Shown here: positions 16,908 to 25,692 of the stretch, piece after piece | Layout: each line of letters starts with the position of its first letter | How positions within the stretch are numbered: the first letter of the stretch is position 1 | Origin: Caloranaerobacter sp050286925 | Lineage (GTDB): Bacteria; Bacillota; Clostridia; Tissierellales; Thermohalobacteraceae | Direction of reading: 5' to 3' | NCBI RefSeq assembly: GCF_050286925.1 | Contig: NZ_JBFWFX010000010.1 | Location: forward strand, 21,209-85,208 | Length of the DNA stretch: 64,000 nt | Made by a program: the position numbers and the translations under genes | The notes under the pieces: model-generated | What the model was told of the DNA's origin: nothing | Database searches by the model: none | Seen by the model: only the letters and a program-made list of their open reading frames with translations

Positions 16908-18176
16908 ATGGATCATGTGTTTATAAAAAATAAAAACTTTAGATATTTAATGTTAGGTAAATTGGTGTCTTTAATTGGTTCTAATTTACAAATTTTTGCT
17001 TTATCTTTACATGTTTTAAAAATAACAGGATCAGCAACGGAATTTTCTAAAATTTTGATTATTTCGCTAATACCAGAAATTATATTAACACCTTTTGCAG
17101 GAGTAATTGTAGATTGGTTAGACAGGAAAAAGATTATTGTTTATTCTGATTTATTAAGCGGTATTATCATAGCAGCATATGTTTTATTTTTCAATGCTGG
17201 TTTAAATAACCTTATCAGTATTTATATTTTGAGTTTTATTATATCAATTATATCAGCTTTATTTCAGCCAGCTATTTTAACAGTTATCCCCAGTATAGTA
17301 GATGATGAGGATTTAGAAGATGCTAATAGTGTTAATTCGGGAATTATGAATGTAGGAGAGTTAATTTCTCCATTCATTGCTGGGATTTTAATGTATAGAT
17401 TTGGAATTAATTTTATATTATATGCTAATGCAGTTAGCTTTATTTTATCAGCATTCAGTGAAATGTTTATAGATATACCACCTCTTGAAAGAAAAGAAGA
17501 ACATTTTTCATTGAATCAATATAAGGAAGATTTTAAAGAGGGTTTTAACTTTATTTATAAAACTAATGGGTTGAAAATGATTATTTTGCTTGGTATAGGG
17601 ATTAATTTTATTTTATCCCCTATAACTACAATTGGAGTAACCTACATATACAAAGTAATTATTGGAGTAAATGACAAACTATATGGTTTTGCTGAAAGTA
17701 TTGCTGCTTTTTCAATGATTATTGCTCCTATTGTATTTTCAGCTTATAAATCTAAATCCAACAATCCTTATAAGATGATTATGGGAATGATATATGCTAG
17801 TTTAACTATATTTCTGATGGGATTGGTAGTTTCTAGTGTTTTTAAAGGAATATTTACTAAAAATCAGTTGTATTACTTATTTATTGTTTTAGAATTTTTA
17901 TTAATTTTCTTTATCAGCATTTCAAATATTGCTTTAGTAGTTATTTTTCAAAAAATTGTTCCTCTAGAAAAAATGGGTAGAGTCTCTGCTATATTAAATG
18001 CTTCTTGTATGATTGCAGCACCACTTGGACAGTTTTTTATAGCACTTTTATATGATTATGTATCTGCTACAATTACAACGATGTTTATGGGTGGTGTTTT
18101 TTTATTAGTTGTACTGATTAATAAAAAACGAGTAATAAAAACACTGGAAGATGATTTAGAATATTCGAAATATTGA
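16908..18176 (+). CDS. MFS transporter (drug/macrolide efflux type)
   Basis: 422 residues with about 12 hydrophobic segments. The GKLVSLIGSNLQIFALSLHVL start and the PFAGVIVDWLDRKKIIVYSD loop (motif A, DWxDRKK) place it in the MFS_3-like group that includes macrolide and siderophore exporters. It probably pumps a small molecule out of the cell with proton antiport. ATG 16908 follows AAGGGAGATT; an in-frame ATG 36 bases upstream (16872) comes from the end of a dispersed repeat and has no ribosome site. The substrate is unknown. Confidence 0.8.
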   Translation: MDHVFIKNKNFRYLMLGKLVSLIGSNLQIFALSLHVLKITGSATEFSKILIISLIPEIILTPFAGVIVDWLDRKKIIVYSDLLSGIIIAAYVLFFNAGLNNLISIYILSFIISIISALFQPAILTVIPSIVDDEDLEDANSVNSGIMNVGELISPFIAGILMYRFGINFILYANAVSFILSAFSEMFIDIPPLERKEEHFSLNQYKEDFKEGFNFIYKTNGLKMIILLGIGINFILSPITTIGVTYIYKVIIGVNDKLYGFAESIAAFSMIIAPIVFSAYKSKSNNPYKMIMGMIYASLTIFLMGLVVSSVFKGIFTKNQLYYLFIVLEFLLIFFISISNIALVVIFQKIVPLEKMGRVSAILNASCMIAAPLGQFFIALLYDYVSATITTMFMGGVFLLVVLINKKRVIKTLEDDLEYSKY

Positions 18177-18281
18177 ATCAACGTTACTAGAAAATGTCAT
18201 TAAAATTTATTAGAAAAAAGATCATTATATGAATTAGATTATTAAGAAGAATATAATATATGATTTTTTAAGGAGGATTTT

Positions 18282-19328
18282 ATGGACTGGTTAAATAAAT
18301 TTGGATGGTATGAGTATAGTGAGTTTCCTGCAGAAGATGTTGGAAGAATAATTACTGACTATGGCAAACGATTTAAAGTGGTGACTAAAGATGGAATTAA
18401 AACAGGAGTAATAGCTGGTAATCTGCTCAATAGAGCATTAGATAATTCTGATTTGCCTTGTATAGGGGACTGGGTTAAGATAAATAATGTATCTGATGAT
18501 GAATGTGTTATAACTTACGTGTTAAAGAGAAAAAATAAAATTTCTCGTAAATGTCGCGGTAGAAAAGTAGAAGAGCAAATTATAGCTGCAAATATTGATT
18601 ATGCTTTTATTATTATTCCTATGGATAATATAACATCAAAAATCAATGTTGATAAATTCTTATTAATATGTAGAAATGAAAATATTAAACCTATATTGCT
18701 TTTAAGTAAAATTGATGTTTTAGAAGATTTGCGAGTAATTGAAGATTTCAAAGCATATTACAAGGATATTGAGATATTTCCTATTAGTACTACTGAGCTT
18801 ATTGGTGTAGAGGAATTGAAAGTATATTTTAATCATAACAAAACTTCAGTTTTTATTGGACCGTCTGGAGCAGGTAAATCTACACTAATCAATTATTTAG
18901 CAGGAAAAAATATAATGAAAACCAATTCGGTTTCAGAGAAAGATTTAAGAGGTAGACACACTACTACTTTTAAAAATTTAATCCTTTTAGATTCTGGTGG
19001 GTTAATCATTGATACACCAGGATTGATTAATGTGATTCCGTGGTGTGAAGATAATGTATTAGAAGATGTTTATGATGATATTGAAGATTTAGTGAAGATG
19101 TGTAAATTTAGAAACTGTACTCATACCAATGAACCTGAATGTATGGTTAGAGAAGCTATTAAATCTGGAGTTATTTCTCAAGATAGGTTTAATAATTATA
19201 TTAAAATCAAAAAAGAAGTTGAGTATATTAACTCTGTCCATAGATTTAAAGGGAATTCTTCTACTTGGGAGGATATTGAGAATATAAGAAAAGTCCAAAA
19301 GAAAAAAGTCTATCGTAAACGTAGATAA
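18282..19328 (+). CDS. rsgA: Ribosome small-subunit-dependent GTPase A
   Basis: 348 residues. An N-terminal OB-fold is followed by a circularly permuted GTPase: G4 LLSKID (141-145), G1 GPSGAGKST (193-201), G2 region GRHTTT, G3 DTPG (244-247). The C-terminal zinc knuckle has Cys274, Cys279, His281 and Cys287 (CKFRNCTHTNEPEC). RsgA helps mature the 30S subunit. ATG 18282 follows AAGGAGGA. Its length is nearer the longer YjeQ type than the roughly 300-residue Bacillus type. Some Clostridia have two rsgA paralogues, and its place in an accessory patch suggests this may be the second. Confidence 0.92.
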   Translation: MDWLNKFGWYEYSEFPAEDVGRIITDYGKRFKVVTKDGIKTGVIAGNLLNRALDNSDLPCIGDWVKINNVSDDECVITYVLKRKNKISRKCRGRKVEEQIIAANIDYAFIIIPMDNITSKINVDKFLLICRNENIKPILLLSKIDVLEDLRVIEDFKAYYKDIEIFPISTTELIGVEELKVYFNHNKTSVFIGPSGAGKSTLINYLAGKNIMKTNSVSEKDLRGRHTTTFKNLILLDSGGLIIDTPGLINVIPWCEDNVLEDVYDDIEDLVKMCKFRNCTHTNEPECMVREAIKSGVISQDRFNNYIKIKKEVEYINSVHRFKGNSSTWEDIENIRKVQKKKVYRKRR

Positions 19329-19335
19329 GAAATAT

Positions 19336-19405
19336 GAGGAAACAAGGGGACGGTTCTTTTGCATCCTAAAAATGAATGAGGAAACAGAAAAACCGTCCCT
19401 CTGTA
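19336..19405. repeat. GACGGTTCT palindrome with extended loop
   Basis: GAAACAAGGGGACGGTTCT lies left and AAAACCGTCCCTCTGTATT right, about 30 bases apart. It sits directly after rsgA and may also work as its transcription end. Confidence 0.7.
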
Positions 19406-19459
19406 TTATTGATATAGACTATTCAGTATAGTATAATGATAAAAAGAGGTGAATTAATT

Positions 19460-19795
19460 ATGGATAAGGAAATTTTAGATTTTCTCAAAGAGTTTAAAAA
19501 TGAATTAAATAATAAGTTTGATGAATTAAATGGTAATTTTAATGAATTGAATAGTAAGTTTGATGAATTGAATAGTAGATTTGATAGTCTAGAATTACAA
19601 GTAAAAGAAAATACTCAAATTTTAAAGGCTTTAGAACATTCTACTCAAATCAATAGAGCAGAACATGATAGAATAATAAATGATATAGCACATATTAAAG
19701 GAGATATAGAAGCAATTAAAGAAGACTTAAGTATAGTAGAAGAAGTAACAGCAAATAATTGGGCTAATATTGCAAAATTAAAAAGAGCAAGATAA
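19460..19795 (+). CDS. Small coiled-coil protein of unknown function
   Basis: 111 residues from ATG 19460 (AAAGAGGTG site); an upstream in-frame ATG at 19436 has no ribosome site. The centre consists of three tandem heptads of the form FDELNSK (about residues 18-40, coded by 21-base DNA repeats), followed by more heptads (LELQVKENTQILKAL...HDRIINDIAHIKGDIEAIKEDL). It is soluble and probably forms a long helical bundle. Such proteins are common next to phage or accessory DNA. No specific function can be given. Confidence 0.65.
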   Translation: MDKEILDFLKEFKNELNNKFDELNGNFNELNSKFDELNSRFDSLELQVKENTQILKALEHSTQINRAEHDRIINDIAHIKGDIEAIKEDLSIVEEVTANNWANIAKLKRAR

Positions 19796-19896
19796 AAAAT
19801 GTAATGATATAGAAATCATTATATAGGGAAGAATCCCTTATAGCTTTTTAATATGTTAAAACTAATATTGTCTAAAACCGATAACTGATATAATTA

Positions 19897-19950
19897 AAAC
19901 CATGAAGGTTTTCATGATTATAGAAAATCATTCATGGTTATTTTTATTAT
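19897..19950 (+). terminator. Probable terminator between the coiled-coil gene and larC
   Basis: AACCATGAA (19898-19906) pairs with TTCATGGTT (19931-19939), followed by ATTTTTATT. Nothing else is seen in the 217-base gap. Confidence 0.65.
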
Positions 19951-20012
19951 CATAAACTCGTGATTGGTTTATACTATAAAGGCAAAAAATTTGAAAATGG
20001 GAGAGATAAGTT

Positions 20013-21236
20013 ATGAAGATACTTTACTATGATTGTTTTTCAGGAATAAGTGGAGATATGAATTTAGGTGCTATGATTGATTTAGGAGTAGATAAGGAAT
20101 ATTTAATTAATGAACTTTCAAAATTGAATTTGGATTCGGAATATGAAATAAGAATAAGAAGAGAAAATAAAAAAGGGATTGAGGGGACAAAGGTAGATGT
20201 AATTTTGAAAAATAAACATGATCATTCTCATGACCATGCTCACAGTCATACGCATAGGAATCTAAAGGATATTGAAGATATAATAAATTCAAGTAGTTTA
20301 AATGAAAATGTAAAAAAATTGAGTATAGATATGTTCAGGAAGATTGCACAAGCTGAAGCAAAGGTTCATGGAAAATCTTTATATGAAGTACATTTTCATG
20401 AGGTAGGAGCTGTGGATTCTATAGTAGATATTGTGGGAGCTGCAATATGTATAGACTATTTAAAGGTAGACAAGATTATGGCATCTCATGTACAAGTGGG
20501 TGGAGGTTTTGTAAACTGTGCTCATGGATTGATTCCAGTACCTGCTCCAGCAACAGTTGAAATACTAAAAGGTATCCCAATAAAGTCAGGGCTAGTACCA
20601 TTTGAAACAACTACACCTACAGGTGCAGCAATTCTAGCTGTTAATGTAGATGAGTTTACAGATGAAATGAATTTTACTATAGAAAAAATTGGATATGGAA
20701 TAGGAAGTAGAGACTTAAAAATACCTAATGTTTTGAGGGTTTATATAGCGAGAGAAAATGAAGAAAAAAAAACAGAATATGATTTACATAACAAACAATA
20801 TATATTAGAAACCAATATAGACGACATGAATCCAGAGATATATAGTTATATAGAGAAAAAACTTTTTGATAAAGGGGCATTAGATGTATTTAGAACACCT
20901 ATAATTATGAAAAAAGGCAGAATGGCAGTAAAATTAAGTGTTTTAGTTAATGAGAAGGACATAAAAGCTATACAGGAAGTAATTTTTAGAGAGACTCCTT
21001 CTATAGGAATTAGAAAATATGAGGTTGAAAAAATAATGTTAGAAAGGGATTTTTCAAAGATTAGTACAAATTACGGAGAAGTAACAGTGAAAAATTCATA
21101 TTACAAAGGAGAGAAAATCAAATCCAAACCAGAATATGAGGATTGCAGAAAACTTGCAGAAGAAAATAATGTACCTATTGGAGAGATTTATAGAGAAGTT
21201 TACAAAAGAATAGAGGGTGTTTCAAATGATAAATAA
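20013..21236 (+). CDS. larC: Nickel-pincer cofactor biosynthesis protein LarC
   Basis: 407 residues, beginning YYDCFSGISGDMNLGAMID as in LarC. A His-rich loop (DHSHDHAHSHTH, residues 71-82) fits nickel handling. VHFHEVGAVDSIVDIVGA and FETTTPTGAAIL are family motifs. LarC is a CTP-dependent cyclometallase that inserts nickel into the pyridinium bis-thiocarboxylate mononucleotide. In Lactobacillus larC is split and joined by frameshifting; here it is one continuous frame. ATG 20013 follows GGGAGAG. It overlaps larE by 11 bases, and larB follows, so the three make one operon. No larA target enzyme is in the window. Confidence 0.94.
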   Translation: MKILYYDCFSGISGDMNLGAMIDLGVDKEYLINELSKLNLDSEYEIRIRRENKKGIEGTKVDVILKNKHDHSHDHAHSHTHRNLKDIEDIINSSSLNENVKKLSIDMFRKIAQAEAKVHGKSLYEVHFHEVGAVDSIVDIVGAAICIDYLKVDKIMASHVQVGGGFVNCAHGLIPVPAPATVEILKGIPIKSGLVPFETTTPTGAAILAVNVDEFTDEMNFTIEKIGYGIGSRDLKIPNVLRVYIARENEEKKTEYDLHNKQYILETNIDDMNPEIYSYIEKKLFDKGALDVFRTPIIMKKGRMAVKLSVLVNEKDIKAIQEVIFRETPSIGIRKYEVEKIMLERDFSKISTNYGEVTVKNSYYKGEKIKSKPEYEDCRKLAEENNVPIGEIYREVYKRIEGVSNDK

Positions 21237-22032
21237 TGAGAAATATTTAAAACTGATAAATTATTTAAAGGAGTTAGAAAGGGTAATTTTAGCATTTTCT
21301 GGTGGAGTAGACAGTACATTTTTACTCAAAGCTGCAAAAGAAGCTTTAGGAGATAATGTGAAAGCAGTTACAATACTTTCTCCATATATACCTAAATGGG
21401 AAGTTAAAGAGGCAAAACAGTTAGTTAGTGAATTAGGTGTTAATTATGAAATTGTAGAAGTACCTATTATTGAGGAAATTAGAAATAATCCAGAAAATAG
21501 ATGTTACTTATGTAAAAAGGCTGTTTTTAGTATTATAAAATCAATTGCTGAAAAAGAAGGATACAATTATGTAATTGATGGAACAAACTTTGATGATACA
21601 AAGGATTATAGACCTGGATTAAAAGCTTTGGAAGAATTGAATATTAAAAGCCCTCTGCTTGAATGTGAATTGACTAAAGAAGAAATAAGGCAGCTGTCTA
21701 AAGAATTAGGACTTAAGACATGGGATAAACCACCATATGCATGTCTTCTTACTAGAATACCTTATGGTAATGAGCTGAATGTAGAAGATTTTGAGAAAAT
21801 AGAGAATGCAGAAAAATATTTGATGGATATTGGGATTAGGGCAGTAAGGGTGAGGTGTCATAAGGATTTAGCAAGAATTGAAGTTGGAAAGAATGAAAGA
21901 AGTAAGCTATTTGATGAGAAAATTTTAGATGAAATTTCTAAAGAGTTCAAAAAAATTGGGTTTAAATATGTAACATTAGATTTAGAAGGTTATAGAACTG
22001 GAAGTTTTAATGAGGCAATTTTTACAAAATAA
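21226..22032 (+). CDS. larE: ATP-dependent sulfur transferase LarE
   Basis: 268 residues of the PP-loop ATPase superfamily: SGGVDS at residues 25-30. LarE adds sulfur to the carboxylates of the nickel-pincer precursor. Cys173 in PPYACLLTRIPYG matches the position of the sacrificial sulfur-donor cysteine; two further cysteines at 93 and 96 (NRCYLCKK) are present. Some LarE proteins use three cysteines to hold a [4Fe-4S] cluster for catalytic turnover, and this one may be of that type. ATG 21226 is preferred over GTG 21217 given AGAGGG spacing; it lies inside the end of larC. Confidence 0.93.
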   Translation: MINNEKYLKLINYLKELERVILAFSGGVDSTFLLKAAKEALGDNVKAVTILSPYIPKWEVKEAKQLVSELGVNYEIVEVPIIEEIRNNPENRCYLCKKAVFSIIKSIAEKEGYNYVIDGTNFDDTKDYRPGLKALEELNIKSPLLECELTKEEIRQLSKELGLKTWDKPPYACLLTRIPYGNELNVEDFEKIENAEKYLMDIGIRAVRVRCHKDLARIEVGKNERSKLFDEKILDEISKEFKKIGFKYVTLDLEGYRTGSFNEAIFTK

Positions 22033-22057
22033 AATAATCTCATAGGAGGAAAAATAC

Positions 22058-22804
22058 ATGGACTTGCAAGATATGAGAAAGTTACTCGAAGGAGTTAAAA
22101 ATGGTGATATTGAAATAGAAGACGCGTTAGAAAGATTAAAAGATTTGCCTTATAAAGATTTGGGTTTTGCTAAAATTGATAATCATAGAGAAATAAGAGT
22201 AGGATATCCAGAAGTTATATATTGTGAAGGTAAAACTGTAGAGCAGGTTAAGAGTATAGTAGAGTTTATGCTTACAAAGAATAAAAATATAATAGCTACT
22301 CGTGCTAGTGAAGAAATGTATAAAGCAGTCAAGGAGATATGTGAAGATGCTAATTATAATAAATTAGGGAGAATAATTACAATAAGAAGGACAGAGGAAA
22401 AATATACCGATAGCTATATAGCCATAGTTGCAGCAGGGACATCGGACTTGCCAGTAGTAGAAGAAGCAGCAGAGACTGCGAAACTTCTTGGAAATAGGGT
22501 GGAAAAAGTTATTGATGTAGGAGTAGCGGGAATACATAGATTATTGGCTAACCTGGATATTATAAGGGGAGCAAAAGTAATAATTGTTGTTGCTGGAATG
22601 GAAGGAGCCCTTGCTAGTGTTGTAGGTGGGCTTGTAGATAAGCCAATCATAGCTGTACCTACAAGTGTTGGTTATGGAGCAAATTTTGGTGGACTTTCTT
22701 CGCTATTATCTATGTTAAATAGCTGTGCCAGTGGAGTGAGCGTGGTAAATATAGATAATGGATTTGGAGCGGCATATATTGCTAGTATGATTAATAAGAT
22801 TTAA
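22058..22804 (+). CDS. larB: Nickel-pincer cofactor biosynthesis protein LarB
   Basis: 248 residues. The C-terminal half is PurE-like (AGTSDLPVVEEAAETAKLLG; VAGMEGALASVVGGL; PTSVGYGANFGGLS), as in LarB, which carboxylates and hydrolyses nicotinic acid adenine dinucleotide to start the pincer cofactor. ATG 22058 follows ATAGGAGGA. It is the last gene of larCEB, ended by the terminator at 22840. Confidence 0.94.
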   Translation: MDLQDMRKLLEGVKNGDIEIEDALERLKDLPYKDLGFAKIDNHREIRVGYPEVIYCEGKTVEQVKSIVEFMLTKNKNIIATRASEEMYKAVKEICEDANYNKLGRIITIRRTEEKYTDSYIAIVAAGTSDLPVVEEAAETAKLLGNRVEKVIDVGVAGIHRLLANLDIIRGAKVIIVVAGMEGALASVVGGLVDKPIIAVPTSVGYGANFGGLSSLLSMLNSCASGVSVVNIDNGFGAAYIASMINKI

Positions 22805-22839
22805 TAGAGTTAATCTAAAAATATATCAGATTATGAATT

Positions 22840-22870
22840 GCCTAGACTTAAAAGTCTAGGCGTTTTTTTA
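22840..22870 (+). terminator. Intrinsic terminator of larCEB
   Basis: GCCTAGACTT/AAGTCTAGGC is followed by seven T residues. Confidence 0.95.
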
Positions 22871-22937
22871 TGAAATGCTGGTAACAATATATTGTTTAAT
22901 ACATAGATTAAAGTAGGAAAGTAGCTGGAGGGGTTTT

Positions 22938-23363
22938 ATGTATTATTATGGTATTACTCCCAACCAATTAATACAGGCGATGAAAGGTGAATTAGAGGCT
23001 ATAGAATATTACGAAAAGCTTATTAAAATGGCACCAAATCGAGAAGAAGCCAATATAATAAGAGCATTTTATGAAGATGAGAAAAAACATTATGATAACT
23101 TCAGACGTTTATATATGATGATGACAGGAAGGCCTCCAATTATACCACCAGTTGATAAGCCTAAAATAAAAAACTATTTACAGGGTATAGAGCAGGCCAT
23201 ATTGGATGAGCTAGATGCCTACGAATTTTATAGAGATATTTATTTATCTAATATAAATCCATATGTTAGAAATACATTTTTTGAAGCTTTTACTGATGAG
23301 AATGAGCATGCAGCCCATCTAAATTATCTATATACAAAAAATAAGTGTAGAAAAAATTTATAA
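22938..23363 (+). CDS. Ferritin-like (rubrerythrin-fold) protein
   Basis: 141 residues, all helical. Metal-ligand patterns of a four-helix di-iron protein are seen: GELEAIEYYEKL (20s), EDEKKHYDNFRRLY (about 50-62), ILDELDAYEFYRD (about 94) and DENEHAAHLNYLY (about 125). It has no rubredoxin domain. Members are found in clostridia as possible peroxide or iron-handling proteins, or as spore-associated proteins. ATG 22938 follows TGGAGGGG. It is monocistronic, with a terminator at 23379. Confidence 0.75.
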   Translation: MYYYGITPNQLIQAMKGELEAIEYYEKLIKMAPNREEANIIRAFYEDEKKHYDNFRRLYMMMTGRPPIIPPVDKPKIKNYLQGIEQAILDELDAYEFYRDIYLSNINPYVRNTFFEAFTDENEHAAHLNYLYTKNKCRKNL

Positions 23364-23378
23364 ATGAACAAAATAATA

Positions 23379-23417
23379 ACGGCTATTTGAAGTTTTACTT
23401 CATATAGCCGTATTTTT
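23379..23417 (+). terminator. Intrinsic terminator of the ferritin-like gene
   Basis: ACGGCTAT-TTGAAG pairs with CTTCAT-ATAGCCGT, followed by ATTTTT. Confidence 0.85.
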
Positions 23418-23534
23418 ATGCTATTGTTTCTTGATTATGGTATAATCTTTATAGTGAACATAATACTAGAAGAACCATTCTCTATCTTTAACAAAGAAGA
23501 AACAAATTTTTACAAGAGAGTATCTATGAAAAAG

Positions 23535-23572
23535 AACAAAATCTTCGATTTAAATGAATTATAAGGAAGTAT
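23535..23572 (+). repeat. Dispersed structured repeat, left-end fragment
   Basis: AACAAAATCTTCGATTTAAA followed by TGAATTATAAGGAAG matches only the first 35-40 bases of the family. It abuts the glycosidase remnant, so the copy was cut or deleted with it. Confidence 0.75.
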
Positions 23573-24014
23573 TATCAGAATTTGCATTGATTTTAAACAA
23601 AGCTGAAGAACATAAGAAATGGAAAGAAATAGCCTTTTACTATTTATACCAATAATTCTAGGCAATAGATTACCTGATAATATCATTAAAAGTTTAGTAG
23701 ATGGGCTGAAGGACAATAGAAGATTTTTGACAAAATATGGACTTGCTACTGAAAGCATTAGCAGTGATTATTACATACCTAATGGGTATTGGCGTGGACC
23801 TATATGGGCTCCATCTACAATGATTATAGTTGATAGTCTTAAGAATGTAGGTGAAGAACAACTTGCTAAAGAAATTGCACAAAGATATTGCAGTATGATA
23901 TTTAAAAATGGTATGGCTGAGAATTTTAATGCATTGACTGGAGAGGGGCTGTGTGATACTGCTTTTACTTGGACTTCCAGTGTGTTTTTAATTCTTGCCA
24001 ATGAATACTGTTAA
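23573..24014 (+). pseudogene. C-terminal remnant of a glycoside hydrolase (MGH1/GH63-like, (alpha/alpha)6 barrel)
   Basis: From about 23573 the frame reads LILNKAEEHKKWKEIAFYYL, then shifts (near 23640) to FIPIILGNRLPDNIIKSLVD, YYIPNGYWRGPIWAPSTMII and ENFNALTGEGLCDTAFTWTS, ending at TAA 24014. The NGYWRGPIWxP and ENFxxLTGEG...AFTWT motifs are typical of the C-terminal part of glucosidase/trehalase-like GH63 and related barrels. The main catalytic part is absent, and a repeat fragment lies at the broken 5' edge. Not expected to be functional. Confidence 0.75.
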
Positions 24015-24044
24015 ATTTTAATACTGCCATAAGGAGCGTATCGT

Positions 24045-24356
24045 ATGGGAATAAGATTACTTTTATATTTGATTATTTTAATATTAGGTGCACTAGTCGG
24101 CTATAAACAGTTGGGTAGTAGTAAAGCAGACTATAACTTGAGTAAAATACAAAATATAAGTTTATTGTTTCTATTATTTGTAATGGGTGTAAAAATGGGG
24201 CTTGATGATAGAGTTGTGTCATCATTTTTAGAATTAGGCTTTCAAGCTATAATAATTTCAGCATTTTCAATATTTTTCAGTGTGTTGTTGGTTAAATCTG
24301 TTAAAAGCTATATTGTAAAAGATAGTAAAAAGGAGAGACAGAAAAATGACTCGTAA
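24045..24356 (+). CDS. LysO-type exporter, N-terminal subunit
   Basis: 103 residues with three hydrophobic segments (6-24, 40-58, 66-86). It corresponds to the N-terminal third of LysO/YbjE (DUF340) lysine exporters: LILGALVGYKQLG and SLLFLLFVMGVKMGLDD. Here the exporter is divided into two genes that overlap by 11 bases (24346-24356), so the halves should assemble in the membrane. ATG 24045 follows AAGGAGCG. Substrate is inferred from the family (L-lysine or a toxic analogue). There is no lysine riboswitch in the 30-base gap upstream. Confidence 0.78.
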   Translation: MGIRLLLYLIILILGALVGYKQLGSSKADYNLSKIQNISLLFLLFVMGVKMGLDDRVVSSFLELGFQAIIISAFSIFFSVLLVKSVKSYIVKDSKKERQKNDS

Positions 24357-24939
24357 AATAATATTAGCAGTGGCTATCGGTATAGGTGTAGGATATTTTA
24401 TACCATCTAGTTATATCTTTCCTTATACTGATATTATTATAGATATTGGACTTTGTTTTCTTTTATTTTTCGTTGGTATGGATATAGGTAAAAATAAAGA
24501 AGTATTGAATAAAATCAGGAGAATAGGTTTTAGAATACTTCTTATCCCTATTATGATAATTATTGGTAGTATTGGTGGAAGTATTCTTGCTGGGTATTTG
24601 CTAGGACTTCCATTAAATGAATCTGGAGCTGTAGGAGCGGGGCTCGGATGGTATTCTCTATCTGCAATGATACTTGCAAACTACTCGGCAAAACTGAGTG
24701 CTTTAGCTTTTATATCCAATGTCACTAGAGAGATTATAGCATTAACCACTATACCTTTTATAGCTAAATACATTGGAGACCTTGAGAGTGTTGCTCCTGC
24801 TGGTGCAACGTCCATGGATACTTCATTGCCGGTAATATCAAATGTTACAAATCCTCAGACGACTATAGTTGCATTTATCAATGGAGTAATCCTTTCAATA
24901 GCTGTACCATTTTTAGTATCGTTTATGATAAAGATTTAG
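24346..24939 (+). CDS. lysO: LysO-type lysine exporter, C-terminal subunit
   Basis: 197 residues with about six membrane spans. The core motif GAGLGWYSLSAMILANYSAKLSA (shown in part; residues near 95-117) and APAGATSMDTSLP near residue 152 are hallmarks of LysO. It works with the 103-residue partner encoded just before it. ATG 24346 follows AAAAGGAGAGAC inside the partner gene, which suggests translational coupling. Confidence 0.85.
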   Translation: MTRKIILAVAIGIGVGYFIPSSYIFPYTDIIIDIGLCFLLFFVGMDIGKNKEVLNKIRRIGFRILLIPIMIIIGSIGGSILAGYLLGLPLNESGAVGAGLGWYSLSAMILANYSAKLSALAFISNVTREIIALTTIPFIAKYIGDLESVAPAGATSMDTSLPVISNVTNPQTTIVAFINGVILSIAVPFLVSFMIKI

Positions 24940-24947
24940 GAGTTATG

Positions 24948-25667
24948 ATGACTATGAGACTATCATTTAATTATGGAAGTAAAAATATAGAATTTGATGT
25001 GATATTCAGAAAAAGAAAGACTATGGAAATTAGTATAGAGCCACCGGATATTATAAAAGTTGTGGCTCCATTTAACACACCAAAAGAAATTATTATTCAG
25101 AAAGTCAAAAGTAAAGCATCTTGGATAGTTCAGAAACTATTTGAGTTTAAAGATATTGAATATAGAAAAATTAAAAGAGAATTTGTAAATGGCGAATCTT
25201 TTATGTATCTAGGGAGAAATTATACACTTCAAATTATTTTGGATGAAAGTGTTAAAAAGCCAGAAGTAAAATTGTACCAAGGAAAATTCTATATAACATC
25301 GTTTACAAAAGAAGAAAAGGTGCTACAAAAGGCAATGGAAGAATGGTATCGTAAAAAGACTTTGGAAAAAATACTTGAGCGTATTAAATATTATCAACCT
25401 CATTTTCCTGTAAAGCCGAAAATGGTAAAAGTGAAGGAACAGAAAAAGAGATGGGGTAGTTGTTCTTCTGATAGAAACCTTTTATTTAATTGGAGATGTG
25501 TAATGGCACCTTCAAATGTATTAGATTATATAGTAGTTCATGAAATGTGCCATATGATTCATATGAATCATTCGAAAGAGTTTTGGAAATTACTTGAGTC
25601 TATTATGCCAGATTATAAGAAACGAAGAGAATGGCTTAAAAATTATGGTATTAGGATGGATTTGTAA
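24948..25667 (+). CDS. SprT/YgjP-like (DUF45) zinc metallopeptidase
   Basis: 239 residues. The C-terminal zinc site VVHEMCHMIHMNHSKEFW (HExxH with a third His eight residues on) and the preceding KEQKKRWGSCSSDRNLLFNW are diagnostic of the YgjP/UTP-pyrophosphatase-associated M48-like family. It is cytoplasmic and the substrate is unknown. Start ATG 24948 is chosen for spacing from AGGAG; ATGs at 24945 and 24954 are alternatives. It follows lysO by a few bases and is probably cotranscribed. No terminator is obvious before the IS relic. Confidence 0.82.
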   Translation: MTMRLSFNYGSKNIEFDVIFRKRKTMEISIEPPDIIKVVAPFNTPKEIIIQKVKSKASWIVQKLFEFKDIEYRKIKREFVNGESFMYLGRNYTLQIILDESVKKPEVKLYQGKFYITSFTKEEKVLQKAMEEWYRKKTLEKILERIKYYQPHFPVKPKMVKVKEQKKRWGSCSSDRNLLFNWRCVMAPSNVLDYIVVHEMCHMIHMNHSKEFWKLLESIMPDYKKRREWLKNYGIRMDL

Positions 25668-25692
25668 ATTAGTATACTTAATAGCAGAACAT

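Noticed and set aside
19510..19590. Short tandem DNA repeat resembling a CRISPR or VNTR
   Set aside because: It is a 21-base in-frame repeat coding coiled-coil heptads within a gene.
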